A stretch of DNA of 64,000 nt from Virgibacillus_O xinjiangensis (GCF_042643145.1 NZ_JBHRSA010000046.1:186001-250000); one strand, 5' to 3'; positions 52,570 to 61,690 are shown, numbered from the stretch's first letter. The notes: generated from the sequence alone by a model not told the origin. Program-made: numbers and translations.

Positions 52570-53475
52570 ATGGAATTGAAACAAATCAAATATTTTATAG
52601 AAGTTGCCAAGCGGGAGCATGTGACCGAGGCTGCAAATGCTCTGCATATTGCACAGTCCGCCGTAAGCAGGCAGATTTTCAACTTGGAGGCGGAGTTGGG
52701 AGTGTCCTTGTTCATAAGAGAAGGTAGGACCGTGAAGCTCACCCCGATCGGCAGAGTGTTCAAAGACCATATGGAACAGGCTCTCCATACAATCGAGGAT
52801 GCAGCCCAGGTAATAGAGGAGTATACAGACCCGGAGCGAGGGACGGTCCATGTCGGCTTTCCAAGCAGTTTATCCGCTTATATGCTGCCAACCGCTGTAT
52901 CAGGTTTCCGCAATCAGTACCCGGATGTCAAATTCCAATTGAAGCAGGGTTCTTATCACGAACTGAAAAAAGCAGTACTGAACGGTGAAATCAATATGGC
53001 ATTACTAGGACCTGTCCCGATGAATGAGAAGAGGCTCAAGGGAGCTATCCTTTTTACGGAAAATATGGTAGCTCTCCTGCCATCCAGCCACCCGTTAGCA
53101 GGAGAAAAATCCCTCAAGTTGAGCGATCTTCGCAATGATCAGTTCATCTTGTTTCCTGATGGCTACATCCTGCGTACGTTGCTTCTGAATGCCTGTAAGC
53201 AGCTGGGATTCGATCCGGAGGTCTCTTTTGAGGGCGAGGATATTGATGCCATTAAAGGTTTGGTCTCTGCTGGGCTGGGTGTTACACTTGTACCGGAAAT
53301 AACCTTGGTAGACAGTATCCCGAGAGCCACTGTGAAGATTCCGGTGACAGAACCGAATGTAGCCAGAACGGTTGGAATGATCGTACCGACCGATCGTCAT
53401 CTTCTTCCTACTGAACAAGTATTCTACGATTTTCTGAAGGATTTCTTTACTCGTCTGGAAAGATTTCAAAATTAA
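52570..53475 (+). CDS. gltC: LysR-type regulator GltC
   Basis: 301-aa LysR-family regulator. N-terminal winged HTH (MELKQIKYFIEVAKREHVTE, about 1-20; AQSAVSRQIFNLE near 29-41) and a two-lobed effector domain. Many stretches match B. subtilis GltC as I recall it: GFPSSL, LLGPVP, LRNDQFILFP, GEDIDAIKGLVSAGLGVTL. GltC activates glutamate synthase gltAB in B. subtilis; here it faces gdhA, so it may control glutamate dehydrogenase. ATG 52570 follows GAGAGGTG; in-frame GTG 52561 overlaps that site. Confidence 0.9.
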   Translation: MELKQIKYFIEVAKREHVTEAANALHIAQSAVSRQIFNLEAELGVSLFIREGRTVKLTPIGRVFKDHMEQALHTIEDAAQVIEEYTDPERGTVHVGFPSSLSAYMLPTAVSGFRNQYPDVKFQLKQGSYHELKKAVLNGEINMALLGPVPMNEKRLKGAILFTENMVALLPSSHPLAGEKSLKLSDLRNDQFILFPDGYILRTLLLNACKQLGFDPEVSFEGEDIDAIKGLVSAGLGVTLVPEITLVDSIPRATVKIPVTEPNVARTVGMIVPTDRHLLPTEQVFYDFLKDFFTRLERFQN

Positions 53476-53571
53476 TGAACGTATTCAGTTGCAACTAGTT
53501 TAAGCTTATGCTAACCTTGGGTACGATATATTGTGATTAGTTTTAAAATTAAATACTATATGTAGTGAATT

Positions 53572-53790
53572 GAGTTATGGTGGCATTTGATGCCTTAAAA
53601 GGGAATCCAGTTGGAATCTGGAACTGCCCCCGCAACTGTATGTGTAGACGAAAGGGATGCACCACGAGTCGATATGCTGAACAGGCGATCGTCTTGGAAG
53701 GACCCTGGAGGATGATGCACAAGTCAGGAGACCTGCCGTATTCTCATGTTTCAATTCTCCGGGGTGAGGGAATGTGAAGCGGCAGTCATA
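53572..53790 (+). promoter_or_regulatory. Cobalamin riboswitch
   Basis: All the main conserved blocks are present in order: AAAAGGGAATCC, GGAACTGCCCCCGCAACTGT (53624-53640), GACGAAAGGGAT, CACGAGTC, GGAAGGACCCTGG and the B12 box AGTCAGGAGACCTGCC (53723-53738). Adenosylcobalamin binding should favour the downstream terminator (53813-53844) and switch off the ribonucleotide reductase operon. Confidence 0.95.
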
Positions 53791-53812
53791 TGGTGGATTA
53801 CTGTCGTTTTAT

Positions 53813-53844
53813 GCCGTTCATCCCGGAGGATGGACGGCTTTTTT
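53813..53844 (+). terminator. Riboswitch-controlled terminator before nrdE
   Basis: GCCGTTCATCC pairs with GGATGGACGGC (one G-U), loop CGGA, then six T. It is the expression platform of the cobalamin riboswitch. Confidence 0.9.
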
Positions 53845-53908
53845 CGTGTTCGGGCTTAGGGGGCATTGAAGGTCCGGAACCGTAATCTAATAAAGGAGGA
53901 AGTTGGAC

Positions 53909-56140
53909 ATGATGGCAGAAGCACCGGTAATGCCGGGAGAAATCTCCACTCTGATCGACGAGGAAGCTGAAGGTTTATCATTGGATATAGACAAGTGGAA
54001 AGATAGAGCGATCGAGGCAGCAAAACTTGATGGTTCTATGGAAAAAGTAGTTGATACCCTGATTAAACAAGCATTGGAGAACATAGACGAGGCTAATCCG
54101 GACTGGACCTTTCTTGCGGCCCGACTCTATTTGAGAAATTTGTACCGAGAGGCGGGGCAGAATCGTGGCTATGATCCTTCCATAAAATATGGTGGTTTTT
54201 ATGAATTGCTGGAGAAACTGACTCGTTTGGGAATCTATTCGCCAGACCTCCTTGATAGATACAGCAGTGAGGAGATTGAGGAGCTGGCAATGGTAATAGA
54301 TCCTCAGAGAGATCTGCTGTTCAATTACCTGGGGATCTATACCTTGGCGACACGTTATTTAGCTGTAGACCATGAGAGGAAGGTATTTGAGCTTCCACAG
54401 GAACGGTGGATGGTCATTGCCATGCATCTGATGCGGGAGGAAAAGGGAGAAAACAGAGTAGATCTTGTCCAAGAGGCTTACTGGGCGCTAAGCAATTTAT
54501 ACATGACTGTAGCTACCCCGACACTGAACAATGCAGGGAAAACCCATGGCCAGCTGTCCAGTTGTTTCATAGACACAGTGGATGATAGTCTGCAATCTAT
54601 CTATGACAGCAACACGGATATCGCCAAACTTTCCAAGAATGGTGGGGGGATCGGCGTCTATATGGGCAAAGTCCGCAGCCGCGGAAGCACCATCAAAGGT
54701 TTCAAGGGGATGTCGAGCGGTGTGGTCCCATGGATCAAACAGCTCAATAACACAGCGGTAAGTGTCGACCAACTGGGAACCAGGAAAGGGGCCATTGCGG
54801 TCTATCTGGATATATGGCATCAGGATATCGAGTCTTTTCTCGACCTGAAGTTGAACAACGGGGATGACCGAATGCGTGCGCATGATATATTTACCGGCGT
54901 CTGCCTGCCTGATTTATTCATGGAGCAGGTAGATAAAAGAGGTGACTGGTACTTATTTGATCCGCATGAAGTCCGTCAGGTGATGGGCTACTCATTGGAA
55001 GATTTTTATGATGAAACCAGGGGGGCTGGGCAATGGAGGCTCAAATACGAGGAATGCGTAGAGTCTGAGGAGTTGTCTAAACGGAAGGTACCTGCCATTG
55101 ACCTTATGAAACGGATCATGAAATCCCAACTGGAATCGGGGACTCCCTTCATATTCTACCGTGATGAAGTGAACAGAAAGAACAACAATTCGCATGAGGG
55201 AATGATCTACTGCTCCAACCTATGTACGGAAATCACCCAAAACCAATCCCCAACGGAATTTGTCGAAGAGTGGCTGGAAGAAGGAAGCTTATTGAAAAAG
55301 TATCGGCCCGGTGACTATGTTGTCTGTAACCTGAGTTCTATCAATCTAGGAAGGGCAGTACCGGACCAGGTGCTGGAAAGACTCATCCGCATTCAGGTCC
55401 GTATGTTGGATAACGTCATTGACGTCAACACGTTGCCGATTCCTCAGGCAGAGCAGACCAATAAGAAATACCGGGCTGTCGGTTTAGGCACCTTTGGTTG
55501 GCATCATCTGTTGGCAAAGCAGAATATAGACTGGGAGTCGGAAGAGGCTGTCCGTTATGCTGATGAGCTGTATGAACAGATTGCATACTTGGCAATCAGA
55601 CAAAGCCAAGAATTAGGCAAAGAAAAAGGGAGTTATCCTCTGTTCACTGGCAGTAAATGGGAGACGGGGCGTTACTTTGAGGAACGAGGATATACAGGAG
55701 AGAAATGGGAGCAGCTTAAGCGGGAGGTCCAGGAATATGGTATTCGCAACAGCTACTTGATGGCAGTGGCGCCTAATTCCTCAACCTCTATGATTGCAGG
55801 ATCGACGGCAAGTATCGACCCGATATTCCAGCCGTTCTATCATGAGGAGAAAAAAGATTTCAAGATTCCGGTCACTGCTCCGGACATGGATCATCAGAAC
55901 TATCGCATCTATCGGAGATCTGCGTATATTGTCGATCAGCGCTGGTCTGTCCGACAGAATGCAGCGAGACAAAGACATGTCGACCAGTCCATCTCCTTCA
56001 ATTTCTATGTACCGAATACGATCCGGGCAGCAGTTCTGCTGGACCTTCATCTCCAAGCATGGAAAGAAGGTTTGAAAACAACCTATTATGTCCGTTCCAC
56101 CTCGAATGATGTGGAGGGATGTGAGTGGTGTGAAAGTTGA
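53909..56140 (+). CDS. nrdE: Class I ribonucleotide reductase, large subunit
   Basis: 743-aa alpha subunit. Catalytic cysteines: SSC near 210, NLC (YCSNLCTEI) near 428 with the Asn and Glu of the radical site, and CNLSSINL near 457; tandem tyrosines TTYY near 727 pass the radical; the C-terminus ends CEWCES for re-reduction by thioredoxin or glutaredoxin-like partners. ATG 53909 follows AGGAGG by 9 nt. Makes deoxyribonucleotides without B12, yet lies behind a cobalamin riboswitch. The N-terminus does not show a clear complete ATP cone. NrdA is an equally good name. Confidence 0.92.
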   Translation: MMAEAPVMPGEISTLIDEEAEGLSLDIDKWKDRAIEAAKLDGSMEKVVDTLIKQALENIDEANPDWTFLAARLYLRNLYREAGQNRGYDPSIKYGGFYELLEKLTRLGIYSPDLLDRYSSEEIEELAMVIDPQRDLLFNYLGIYTLATRYLAVDHERKVFELPQERWMVIAMHLMREEKGENRVDLVQEAYWALSNLYMTVATPTLNNAGKTHGQLSSCFIDTVDDSLQSIYDSNTDIAKLSKNGGGIGVYMGKVRSRGSTIKGFKGMSSGVVPWIKQLNNTAVSVDQLGTRKGAIAVYLDIWHQDIESFLDLKLNNGDDRMRAHDIFTGVCLPDLFMEQVDKRGDWYLFDPHEVRQVMGYSLEDFYDETRGAGQWRLKYEECVESEELSKRKVPAIDLMKRIMKSQLESGTPFIFYRDEVNRKNNNSHEGMIYCSNLCTEITQNQSPTEFVEEWLEEGSLLKKYRPGDYVVCNLSSINLGRAVPDQVLERLIRIQVRMLDNVIDVNTLPIPQAEQTNKKYRAVGLGTFGWHHLLAKQNIDWESEEAVRYADELYEQIAYLAIRQSQELGKEKGSYPLFTGSKWETGRYFEERGYTGEKWEQLKREVQEYGIRNSYLMAVAPNSSTSMIAGSTASIDPIFQPFYHEEKKDFKIPVTAPDMDHQNYRIYRRSAYIVDQRWSVRQNAARQRHVDQSISFNFYVPNTIRAAVLLDLHLQAWKEGLKTTYYVRSTSNDVEGCEWCES

Positions 56141-56607
56141 AGGTGCTTATTGCTTATCTCTCTTATAGTGGAAATACCGAGGAAACAGCACAAATGATTG
56201 CTGAAAGATGCAGGGAAGCAAAGATGGAAGTAGAAATGCACCAAATTGGAGTCGATCCTCCCATTAATCCGGAAGAATATGCACTCATTTGTCTTGGCAC
56301 TTTTACGTGGGACAGGGGCAGCACCCCGGAAGAAATGAAGGAGTTTGTCCTGGAGATTGGTTATAAGCCGGGTCATATTGCTGTTTTCGGGTCAGGTGAT
56401 ACACAATTTGGAGGTGATGAATTATTCTGTCGAGCTGTGGATAAGTTGTGGACATTTTACGGAAGCAAATGGCCGATGCTGAAAATTGAGCAGTCCCCCA
56501 GGGGAAGCCAGGAGAGGAAAGTAATAGAATGGACGGAAGGAGTGTTGTATGATGTCCGAAACACTACTGGAAATAGCAAAAACGTTGGAACCACGCCATC
56601 CGAATAA
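56137..56607 (+). CDS. Flavodoxin in the ribonucleotide reductase operon
   Basis: 156-aa flavodoxin. FMN phosphate loop SYSGNTEET (about 9-17), the GTFTWDRG 50s loop (about 53-60) and the GSGDTQFGGDELFCRAVD segment (about 88-105) are typical true flavodoxin features, longer than canonical NrdI (~130 aa). It likely supplies reducing equivalents for assembly or rescue of the small-subunit cofactor, as NrdI does. Starts at TTG overlapping the nrdE stop (TTGA). It overlaps the small-subunit gene by 59 nt. Confidence 0.85.
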   Translation: MKVLIAYLSYSGNTEETAQMIAERCREAKMEVEMHQIGVDPPINPEEYALICLGTFTWDRGSTPEEMKEFVLEIGYKPGHIAVFGSGDTQFGGDELFCRAVDKLWTFYGSKWPMLKIEQSPRGSQERKVIEWTEGVLYDVRNTTGNSKNVGTTPSE

Positions 56608-57595
56608 ATCAACGGCCCTGTTTGGCGGAAGGTCGAGCGGTATTTTGAATTGGAACAATATAGCCTATCCACACTGGTACAAATTATATAAAAGGCTTGT
56701 GGGCAACTACTGGCAGGCGGACGAAGTAAACATGTCCGGTGATATTAAGCAGTTCCCTGAATTGACTCAGCAAGAAAAGGATGCCTATCTAAAGATCATC
56801 GGCCTATTATCCACTTTGGATGGTCCCCAGACAAGGACAGCACTGCTGCTGTCTCTGTACGCTACAGACCCTGCAGTCCAATCGATTATGGCAGTGATCT
56901 CCCAGCAGGAAGCTGTACACAATGAGAGCTATTCTTATGTACTTTCTTCTGTTGTATCGCTTGATGAACAGGAGGAATCCTTTCAACTGGGCAGAAGGGA
57001 CCCTGTACTATTGAAGAGGAATGAGCTTTTGATACAGCAGTATAATCGATTTGCTGAAGTGCCCTCGATGGAAAATATCCTGAAGACACTGGTATATACT
57101 TCCCTGTTGGAAGGAATGTTCTTCTACTCCGGTTTTGCGTTCTTCTATAATTTGGCAAGGAACAATAAAATGGTGGGAACTTCCACGATGATCAGCTATA
57201 TCAACCGGGATGAACTCGAACATGGACGATTCATCTCGGAATTGTTCCGAGCAGTGCTTGCGGAACGGCCGGAATACAATACACAGGAATTCACTGGATG
57301 GATCTATGAGCAATTCAAGATTTCCGTGGATTTGGAAATCGAGTGGTCTACCTATGTACTCAAAGACGTAGAGGGCATCAATCTGGATGAGATGGCTGGG
57401 TATATCAAATACCGGGCAAATAAAATGCTCCGAATGATGGGGCTGAGTGAATTTTATCCAGAGTTTGTGGATAACCCGATGAAGTGGATCCGAGCCTATG
57501 TGGATAACTTTGATGGGACCAAAACGGATTTCTTCGAGCAGAAATCCAGACAGTATACGAAGACGAGCGACCTGAACGGTTTCGATGAACTGTAG
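56549..57595 (+). CDS. nrdF: Class I ribonucleotide reductase, small subunit
   Basis: 348-aa di-metal radical subunit. Metal ligands: Asp near 90 (STLDGPQ), Glu and His in QEAVHNESYSY near 120-130 with the tyrosine that carries the radical four residues after the His, Glu in LLEGMFF near 187, and Glu/His in RDELEHGRF near 220. C-terminus ends in a short FDEL tail likely binding the large subunit. ATG 56549 is 6 nt from GGAAGGAG and lies inside the flavodoxin gene in another frame. Confidence 0.92.
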   Translation: MMSETLLEIAKTLEPRHPNKSTALFGGRSSGILNWNNIAYPHWYKLYKRLVGNYWQADEVNMSGDIKQFPELTQQEKDAYLKIIGLLSTLDGPQTRTALLLSLYATDPAVQSIMAVISQQEAVHNESYSYVLSSVVSLDEQEESFQLGRRDPVLLKRNELLIQQYNRFAEVPSMENILKTLVYTSLLEGMFFYSGFAFFYNLARNNKMVGTSTMISYINRDELEHGRFISELFRAVLAERPEYNTQEFTGWIYEQFKISVDLEIEWSTYVLKDVEGINLDEMAGYIKYRANKMLRMMGLSEFYPEFVDNPMKWIRAYVDNFDGTKTDFFEQKSRQYTKTSDLNGFDEL

Positions 57596-57693
57596 GCTGG
57601 CCACTACTGAATCGGCGACAAAGCGAATGATCAACAGGAGATACGCGCGGTAAATAAGCCTGAAGCGAGATTTATCTGCAAAAATACTTCATA

Positions 57694-57725
57694 AAAAGAA
57701 ATCGGCACTCGCCGATTTCTTTTTA
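57694..57725. terminator. Bidirectional terminator after nrdF
   Basis: AAAAAGAAATCGGC pairs with GCCGATTTCTTTTT, T run on both strands. Shared with the convergent YcdB-like gene. Confidence 0.9.
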
Positions 57726-58991
57726 TTACAATTCATTCAAGGAGATGACCTCACCTGTCACTGCATCCACACCGTAATCGGAAGCAATTTTACCACAAAG
57801 GATGTATTTTTCCTGGGAGGCTTCATACACGTACACAGGAGTGACATCCACGTGGTCTTTCAATTTCTGATATGACTCCTCTGTGGATAATCGTGTTTGC
57901 TCGGCAGGCTCGAATTGCTGGAAGATATCCACAATCACCTGGTTATCAAGATAGCTGACTGCATGGAGATCATCCTTGTCCAGAATCAGTCTGATTTTCC
58001 GCTCCACGACTTTGTTGGTAGTTTCAGCTCCCTTCAAGTCTGCAAAAATATAACCGTTCTGTCTGTAAATACCGGCCAGTCGCCAAGTGCCGCTGCCTTC
58101 CGGATAGACACGTTGAAGGAAATAGACCGCTTCTTCGACTGCTTTGGCTTGATCGGTTTCCGTCAATGGCTGTGTATCAGGATCCATCTCGTTTTCAAGT
58201 GCTTGTTTTTCTGTCACTTCCAAGGAAAAATCCACTTCCTCTTCAGCAAATTCCTCCTCTGCTGGTTGATTCCACTCCAACAGGGTATCTTTACCCACAT
58301 AAGTGAGATGCTTTTCTACTTCTTCAAAGGATATTGTACGGGAAGCGTCATTTGTCAGAAAGACAGTATTCAGTCCATAAACAGGCAGCCACCTCGTCTC
58401 TTCTTCCAATGGAATTTCCATCAGTTTCACTTGTTCCTCGGCAGTCTGCCCAGTTTTGTCTGTGGTCAGATTGAATGGCTCCCAACGAATATGCTCTTCA
58501 TCTGGAAAGGTACCATCGACGGAGAATAGGATAAGGTTTCCCTCCTCATCGAATCGTAACTCGATCGTTCCGGAAGGATAGACGGGAACATTATCCACAG
58601 CAGCCTGAAAATAAAGAGTGTCAGCCTGTTCATCGACTAGACGGAATTGACGGCCGAATTCCAATCCGGTCATTTTCTCCACCCACTCGATTGCGTCCTC
58701 TTTGTCGGAAGATGGGAGATTCTTGTTCTCTTCAAAGGTAACACCCTCAGAGAAAATGAGCTGCCTGACCTGATGACTGTGAATGTCCACCTCGACAACA
58801 GCCGTTCCAGCCGGGTTGAAGTTTTCTCCGCTCTCTTGAACATGGTTCGGGAACCATTCCATATTTAGAATATAGACGGTTTCATGGAAAGTATTAGTCT
58901 GTCTGAAAATGGAGTGCCTCGCCAGTTCATACTGCTGGAGCCCTAATCGGTCTGCCGTCCGGTTTACCAAATCTTGAAGCTGTTCATCCAT
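57726..58991 (-). CDS. YcdB/YcdC-repeat (DUF4901) protein
   Basis: 421-aa acidic soluble protein with no signal peptide. Made of two or more repeats with DAIEWVEKMTGLEFGR and YLDNQVIVDIF-like stretches and PepSY-like patterns, as in YcdB/YcdC-domain proteins. Function unknown. ATG 58991 follows GGAGGT; the longer frame to 59048 lacks a site. Confidence 0.7.
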   Translation of the reverse strand: MDEQLQDLVNRTADRLGLQQYELARHSIFRQTNTFHETVYILNMEWFPNHVQESGENFNPAGTAVVEVDIHSHQVRQLIFSEGVTFEENKNLPSSDKEDAIEWVEKMTGLEFGRQFRLVDEQADTLYFQAAVDNVPVYPSGTIELRFDEEGNLILFSVDGTFPDEEHIRWEPFNLTTDKTGQTAEEQVKLMEIPLEEETRWLPVYGLNTVFLTNDASRTISFEEVEKHLTYVGKDTLLEWNQPAEEEFAEEEVDFSLEVTEKQALENEMDPDTQPLTETDQAKAVEEAVYFLQRVYPEGSGTWRLAGIYRQNGYIFADLKGAETTNKVVERKIRLILDKDDLHAVSYLDNQVIVDIFQQFEPAEQTRLSTEESYQKLKDHVDVTPVYVYEASQEKYILCGKIASDYGVDAVTGEVISLNEL

Positions 58992-59061
58992 CGTATAACC
59001 TCCAGTTTTTTGTTTAGTATAACATGCCACATTTACAGGGAAAGTCAAAGGTTTGCTTCAT

Positions 59062-59093
59062 AAAAAAAGCTGCCCTCTGATAAGGACAGCTTT
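59062..59093 (-). terminator. Terminator of the amidase gene
   Basis: Minus strand: AAAGCTGTCC with GGGCAGCTTT, then a T run, just after the amidase stop. Confidence 0.85.
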
Positions 59094-59099
59094 ACTGGA

Positions 59100-60185
59100 T
59101 CAATTGAAATAATTCTTCAATCCGCTGGTTAGAGCTTTTGCTGCGTTGGACTGGTAATAGGATGTCTGCACTTCCTGCAGATCATTCGGATTGGACAGGA
59201 AGCCCAGTTCTACAAGGACTGCCGGTGCTGTTGTATGATTCAATACCCGGTAGTCTCCATGGTGGATTCCTCCGTTTCGCAGCGGGAGATGGGAGGCAAG
59301 GGATCCTTGGACCTGCTGGGCCAGCGATTTTCCATTATTGCTATAATAAGTGCGTGTGCCGCTAGCGGCGAGCATCGGGAAAGAGTTATAGTGAAGACTT
59401 ATGAATGCATCTGCACCTTGCCTGTTACTGATGTTCGTCCGCTCGTTCAGTGAAACGAAATAGTCGCCGTTTCTGGTCAAAGTAACTGCTGCTCCCGCAT
59501 CCCGCAGTTCCTGTGCCACATAGTCCGCTGTAGAGGAAACCAAGTTCTTCTCATAGACACCGTTCAATCCAATGGCACCAGAGTCCTTTCCTCCGTGTCC
59601 AGGATCGACCACAATATGGAGGCCGGACAAGGATCCATTAGATGAAATCTTTGTGGTCGGTACTGATTCGTGAGCCACGCCACTGCTGCTAGCAGGCATG
59701 TCAGTCAGCCAGGAGGCTATCCATCCAGTGGTCCCGTTGCCCATGACTACTTGATGCCAATCTCCTTCCGTGCCAGTCATCTGATATGTATCACCGGAAG
59801 CGGCAATATCGATGATCTGATTGTTTGTGCTAGGGCCTGTCCTGACTCTGACTCCATTTTTTTGGATGGTTATGGAATCAGTATAGGACTGACCATGAGA
59901 GTTCCCTGATGATGTCGAGACGAGATAATGTTTTGCTACCCATGCCTCTTCCCCGCCGAAGTACGTTTGCACCCAGCCATATTTTTCCTGGAAGGCGGTA
60001 ATCGTGTCATTTTTGCTTAAAGTTCCGATAATTTCAGCACTGTCTGAAGGTGCCTCTCTTACGTTCAGTATTTGATTGCTGACTTCATATGTTTCTTTGC
60101 TGTGTGCACTGCTTTCTTCCGGAGCGAATAATATCAATGATAACAGGAAGCCTGCTCCGATGATCAAAAAATTTCTCCAGTTCAT
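59100..60185 (-). CDS. Secreted N-acetylmuramoyl-L-alanine amidase with SH3b domains
   Basis: 361-aa exported cell-wall hydrolase. Signal peptide (about 1-29), two bacterial SH3 domains (about 33-90 and 105-165), a Ser/Gly linker, then a zinc Amidase_3 domain. Zinc and catalytic residues are in VDPGHGGKDSGA (about 193-204), Glu at KN-type loop (YEKNLV near 210), and HYNSF near 268; the catalytic Glu is in VELGFLSN near 330. Cleaves the lactyl-peptide bond of murein. ATG 60185 lies 5 nt after AGGAGG (TTG 60188 is too close). Confidence 0.92.
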   Translation of the reverse strand: MNWRNFLIIGAGFLLSLILFAPEESSAHSKETYEVSNQILNVREAPSDSAEIIGTLSKNDTITAFQEKYGWVQTYFGGEEAWVAKHYLVSTSSGNSHGQSYTDSITIQKNGVRVRTGPSTNNQIIDIAASGDTYQMTGTEGDWHQVVMGNGTTGWIASWLTDMPASSSGVAHESVPTTKISSNGSLSGLHIVVDPGHGGKDSGAIGLNGVYEKNLVSSTADYVAQELRDAGAAVTLTRNGDYFVSLNERTNISNRQGADAFISLHYNSFPMLAASGTRTYYSNNGKSLAQQVQGSLASHLPLRNGGIHHGDYRVLNHTTAPAVLVELGFLSNPNDLQEVQTSYYQSNAAKALTSGLKNYFN

Positions 60186-60349
60186 CAAATCCTCCTTTTG
60201 GTGCCTTGACTTTTAATGATAAATATATAGTAATATGTTCAAGACCAGGTCACAAGAAATAAGGGAATAATATGGAAAATATCAATCGAGGGTCCTATCA
60301 AACTTTGTCGTAATCAGGCGGAGGACATATGCTATGATGCCCATATTCG

Positions 60350-60748
60350 TTAGTCCGAGTTGGTATGGGAATGCAAAATTTCGTGGAAGATTTCTTCGAT
60401 CTGTTCCGTGGTGTAATTGTAGTTGAGGGCGGTTACCAGGGCCTTTTCAAGGATGTCATATACAGTAGAGACCTTGACCTGTTGTTTTAGAGAAGCGTCA
60501 ATGTCCTGCACAAAAGTTCCTTTGCCTTGAATTGTCAGCACAAACCCCTTATGTTCCAAATTTTGATAGGCTCGCCGGGTGGTAATCATACTTACTTCGA
60601 GTTTTTTCGAGAGGGAGCGGATAGAGGGGAGCAGAGTGCCCGGAGGAAGCTGGCCGCCAGCAATCCATGCCTGAATCTGCTTTTCTAACTGATGATAAAT
60701 AGGTTCACGTGATTCCTTGGAGAGTTGAATCCATTTCTCAACGGTCAT
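60350..60748 (-). CDS. GntR-family regulator, YtrA-like short form
   Basis: 132-aa regulator. Winged HTH at ~15-75 (REPIYHQLEKQIQAWI, then PPGTLLPSIRSLSKKLEVS) with TRRAYQNLEHKGFV as the recognition stretch, and only a short C-terminal dimerisation helix, as in the YtrA subfamily. YtrA types normally sit with ABC transporter genes; none is seen here, and the divergent DoxX gene is a possible target. ATG 60748 follows GGGAGG; the longer frame to 60868 has no site. Confidence 0.85.
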   Translation of the reverse strand: MTVEKWIQLSKESREPIYHQLEKQIQAWIAGGQLPPGTLLPSIRSLSKKLEVSMITTRRAYQNLEHKGFVLTIQGKGTFVQDIDASLKQQVKVSTVYDILEKALVTALNYNYTTEQIEEIFHEILHSHTNSD

Positions 60749-60898
60749 TATTCGGTATCCTCCCATCATTGGTTTCCTGAAAAAGCCAGAAGCAGCATCA
60801 TGGAGGTACCTTGAGGAGACAGTGAATGCAGCTGTTCTGGTGTTTATATGTATATATACAGAATACACTGATTTGAATTTTCAGTCAAATACTCATGA

Positions 60899-61038
60899 GT
60901 GAACCGTTCACAATTTAGACATATAGTTTTGACTAAATTGTGAAATGGTGAACAAAAGCGTGTACAGGTCTTGTTAACGTGGTATTCTATACATGTACCA
61001 ACGAGGTACCTTTACAATATATTGTGAAATACTGAACA
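60899..61038. promoter_or_regulatory. Operator-like repeats between the GntR and DoxX genes
   Basis: Repeated elements: palindrome GTGAACCGTTCAC (60899-60911); a 12-bp inverted repeat TTCACAATTTAG / CTAAATTGTGAA (60907-60918 and 60933-60944); and direct repeats ATTGTGAAATGGTGAACAA (60938-60956) and ATTGTGAAATACTGAACAA (61021-61039). These look like several binding sites for the GntR protein. Confidence 0.6.
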
Positions 61039-61082
61039 AGTGAAGCAACAAATAAACGATAGATCAATAGAAGGAGATGGAA

Positions 61083-61595
61083 ATGATGATGGATTTTATT
61101 CGTAACAACAAGGCTGTTGCAGGTATCTTAGCTTTTCTCAGGGTGTATATCGGATATCAATGGTTAATGGGTGGATATGGAAAGATAACCAGCGGGGAAT
61201 TTGATGCAGGCGGCTTCATTCAAGGAGCGATCGCTCAGGCAGGTGGAGACCACCCAGCCGTTCAAGGTTGGTGGGCAGCATTCCTGGAAACAGTAGCCCT
61301 GCCGAATGCAGGAGTCTTTAGCTACATGGTTATGTGGGGAGAATTCTTGGTAGGTATTGCTCTCATCCTGGGGATTTTCACCAACTTTGCAGCATTGATG
61401 GGGATCACGATGAACTTCGCATTCCTGTTCAGTGGTACAGTAAGCACCAATGCACAGATGGTACTGATCACCGTATTCTTGATCGTAGCAGGATATAATG
61501 CCGGCCGTTACGGTTTGGACAGATGGGTGATCCCATTCTTGAAAAGCCACACACCAATTGTTAAAAATAAAAGAAAGAAAGTTGCGGTTGTCTAA
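61083..61595 (+). CDS. DoxX-family membrane protein
   Basis: 170-aa protein with four membrane helices of the DoxX family (R.Y.GYQWLMGGYGK near 22-32; WGEFLVGIALILGIFT near 84-99). Relatives are linked to redox or thiol stress at the membrane; its own activity is not known. AAGGAG is 6 nt before ATG 61083; ATG 61077 is too close to it. Divergent from the GntR-type regulator. Confidence 0.85.
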   Translation: MMMDFIRNNKAVAGILAFLRVYIGYQWLMGGYGKITSGEFDAGGFIQGAIAQAGGDHPAVQGWWAAFLETVALPNAGVFSYMVMWGEFLVGIALILGIFTNFAALMGITMNFAFLFSGTVSTNAQMVLITVFLIVAGYNAGRYGLDRWVIPFLKSHTPIVKNKRKKVAVV

Positions 61596-61670
61596 TAAAC
61601 TTGCTATTGAAACTAGACTGGAAGGGGAGGTAGTGAGTCTTCCCTTTCAGCAATGAAATAAGCATTTCGA

Positions 61671-61690
61671 CATACACGCCATATGACAGC
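61671..61690 (+). repeat. 20-bp direct repeat, copy 1
   Basis: CATACACGCCATATGACAGC is repeated exactly at 62074-62093. Followed by TTGTA. Confidence 0.8.

Noticed and set aside
52420..52851. N-terminal extension of gdhA to 605 residues
   Set aside because: It would run through the divergent promoter region and into gltC; glutamate dehydrogenases are about 450 residues and similarity begins after 52419.
53577..53777. 66-codon frame in front of nrdE
   Set aside because: It lies wholly inside the cobalamin riboswitch aptamer.
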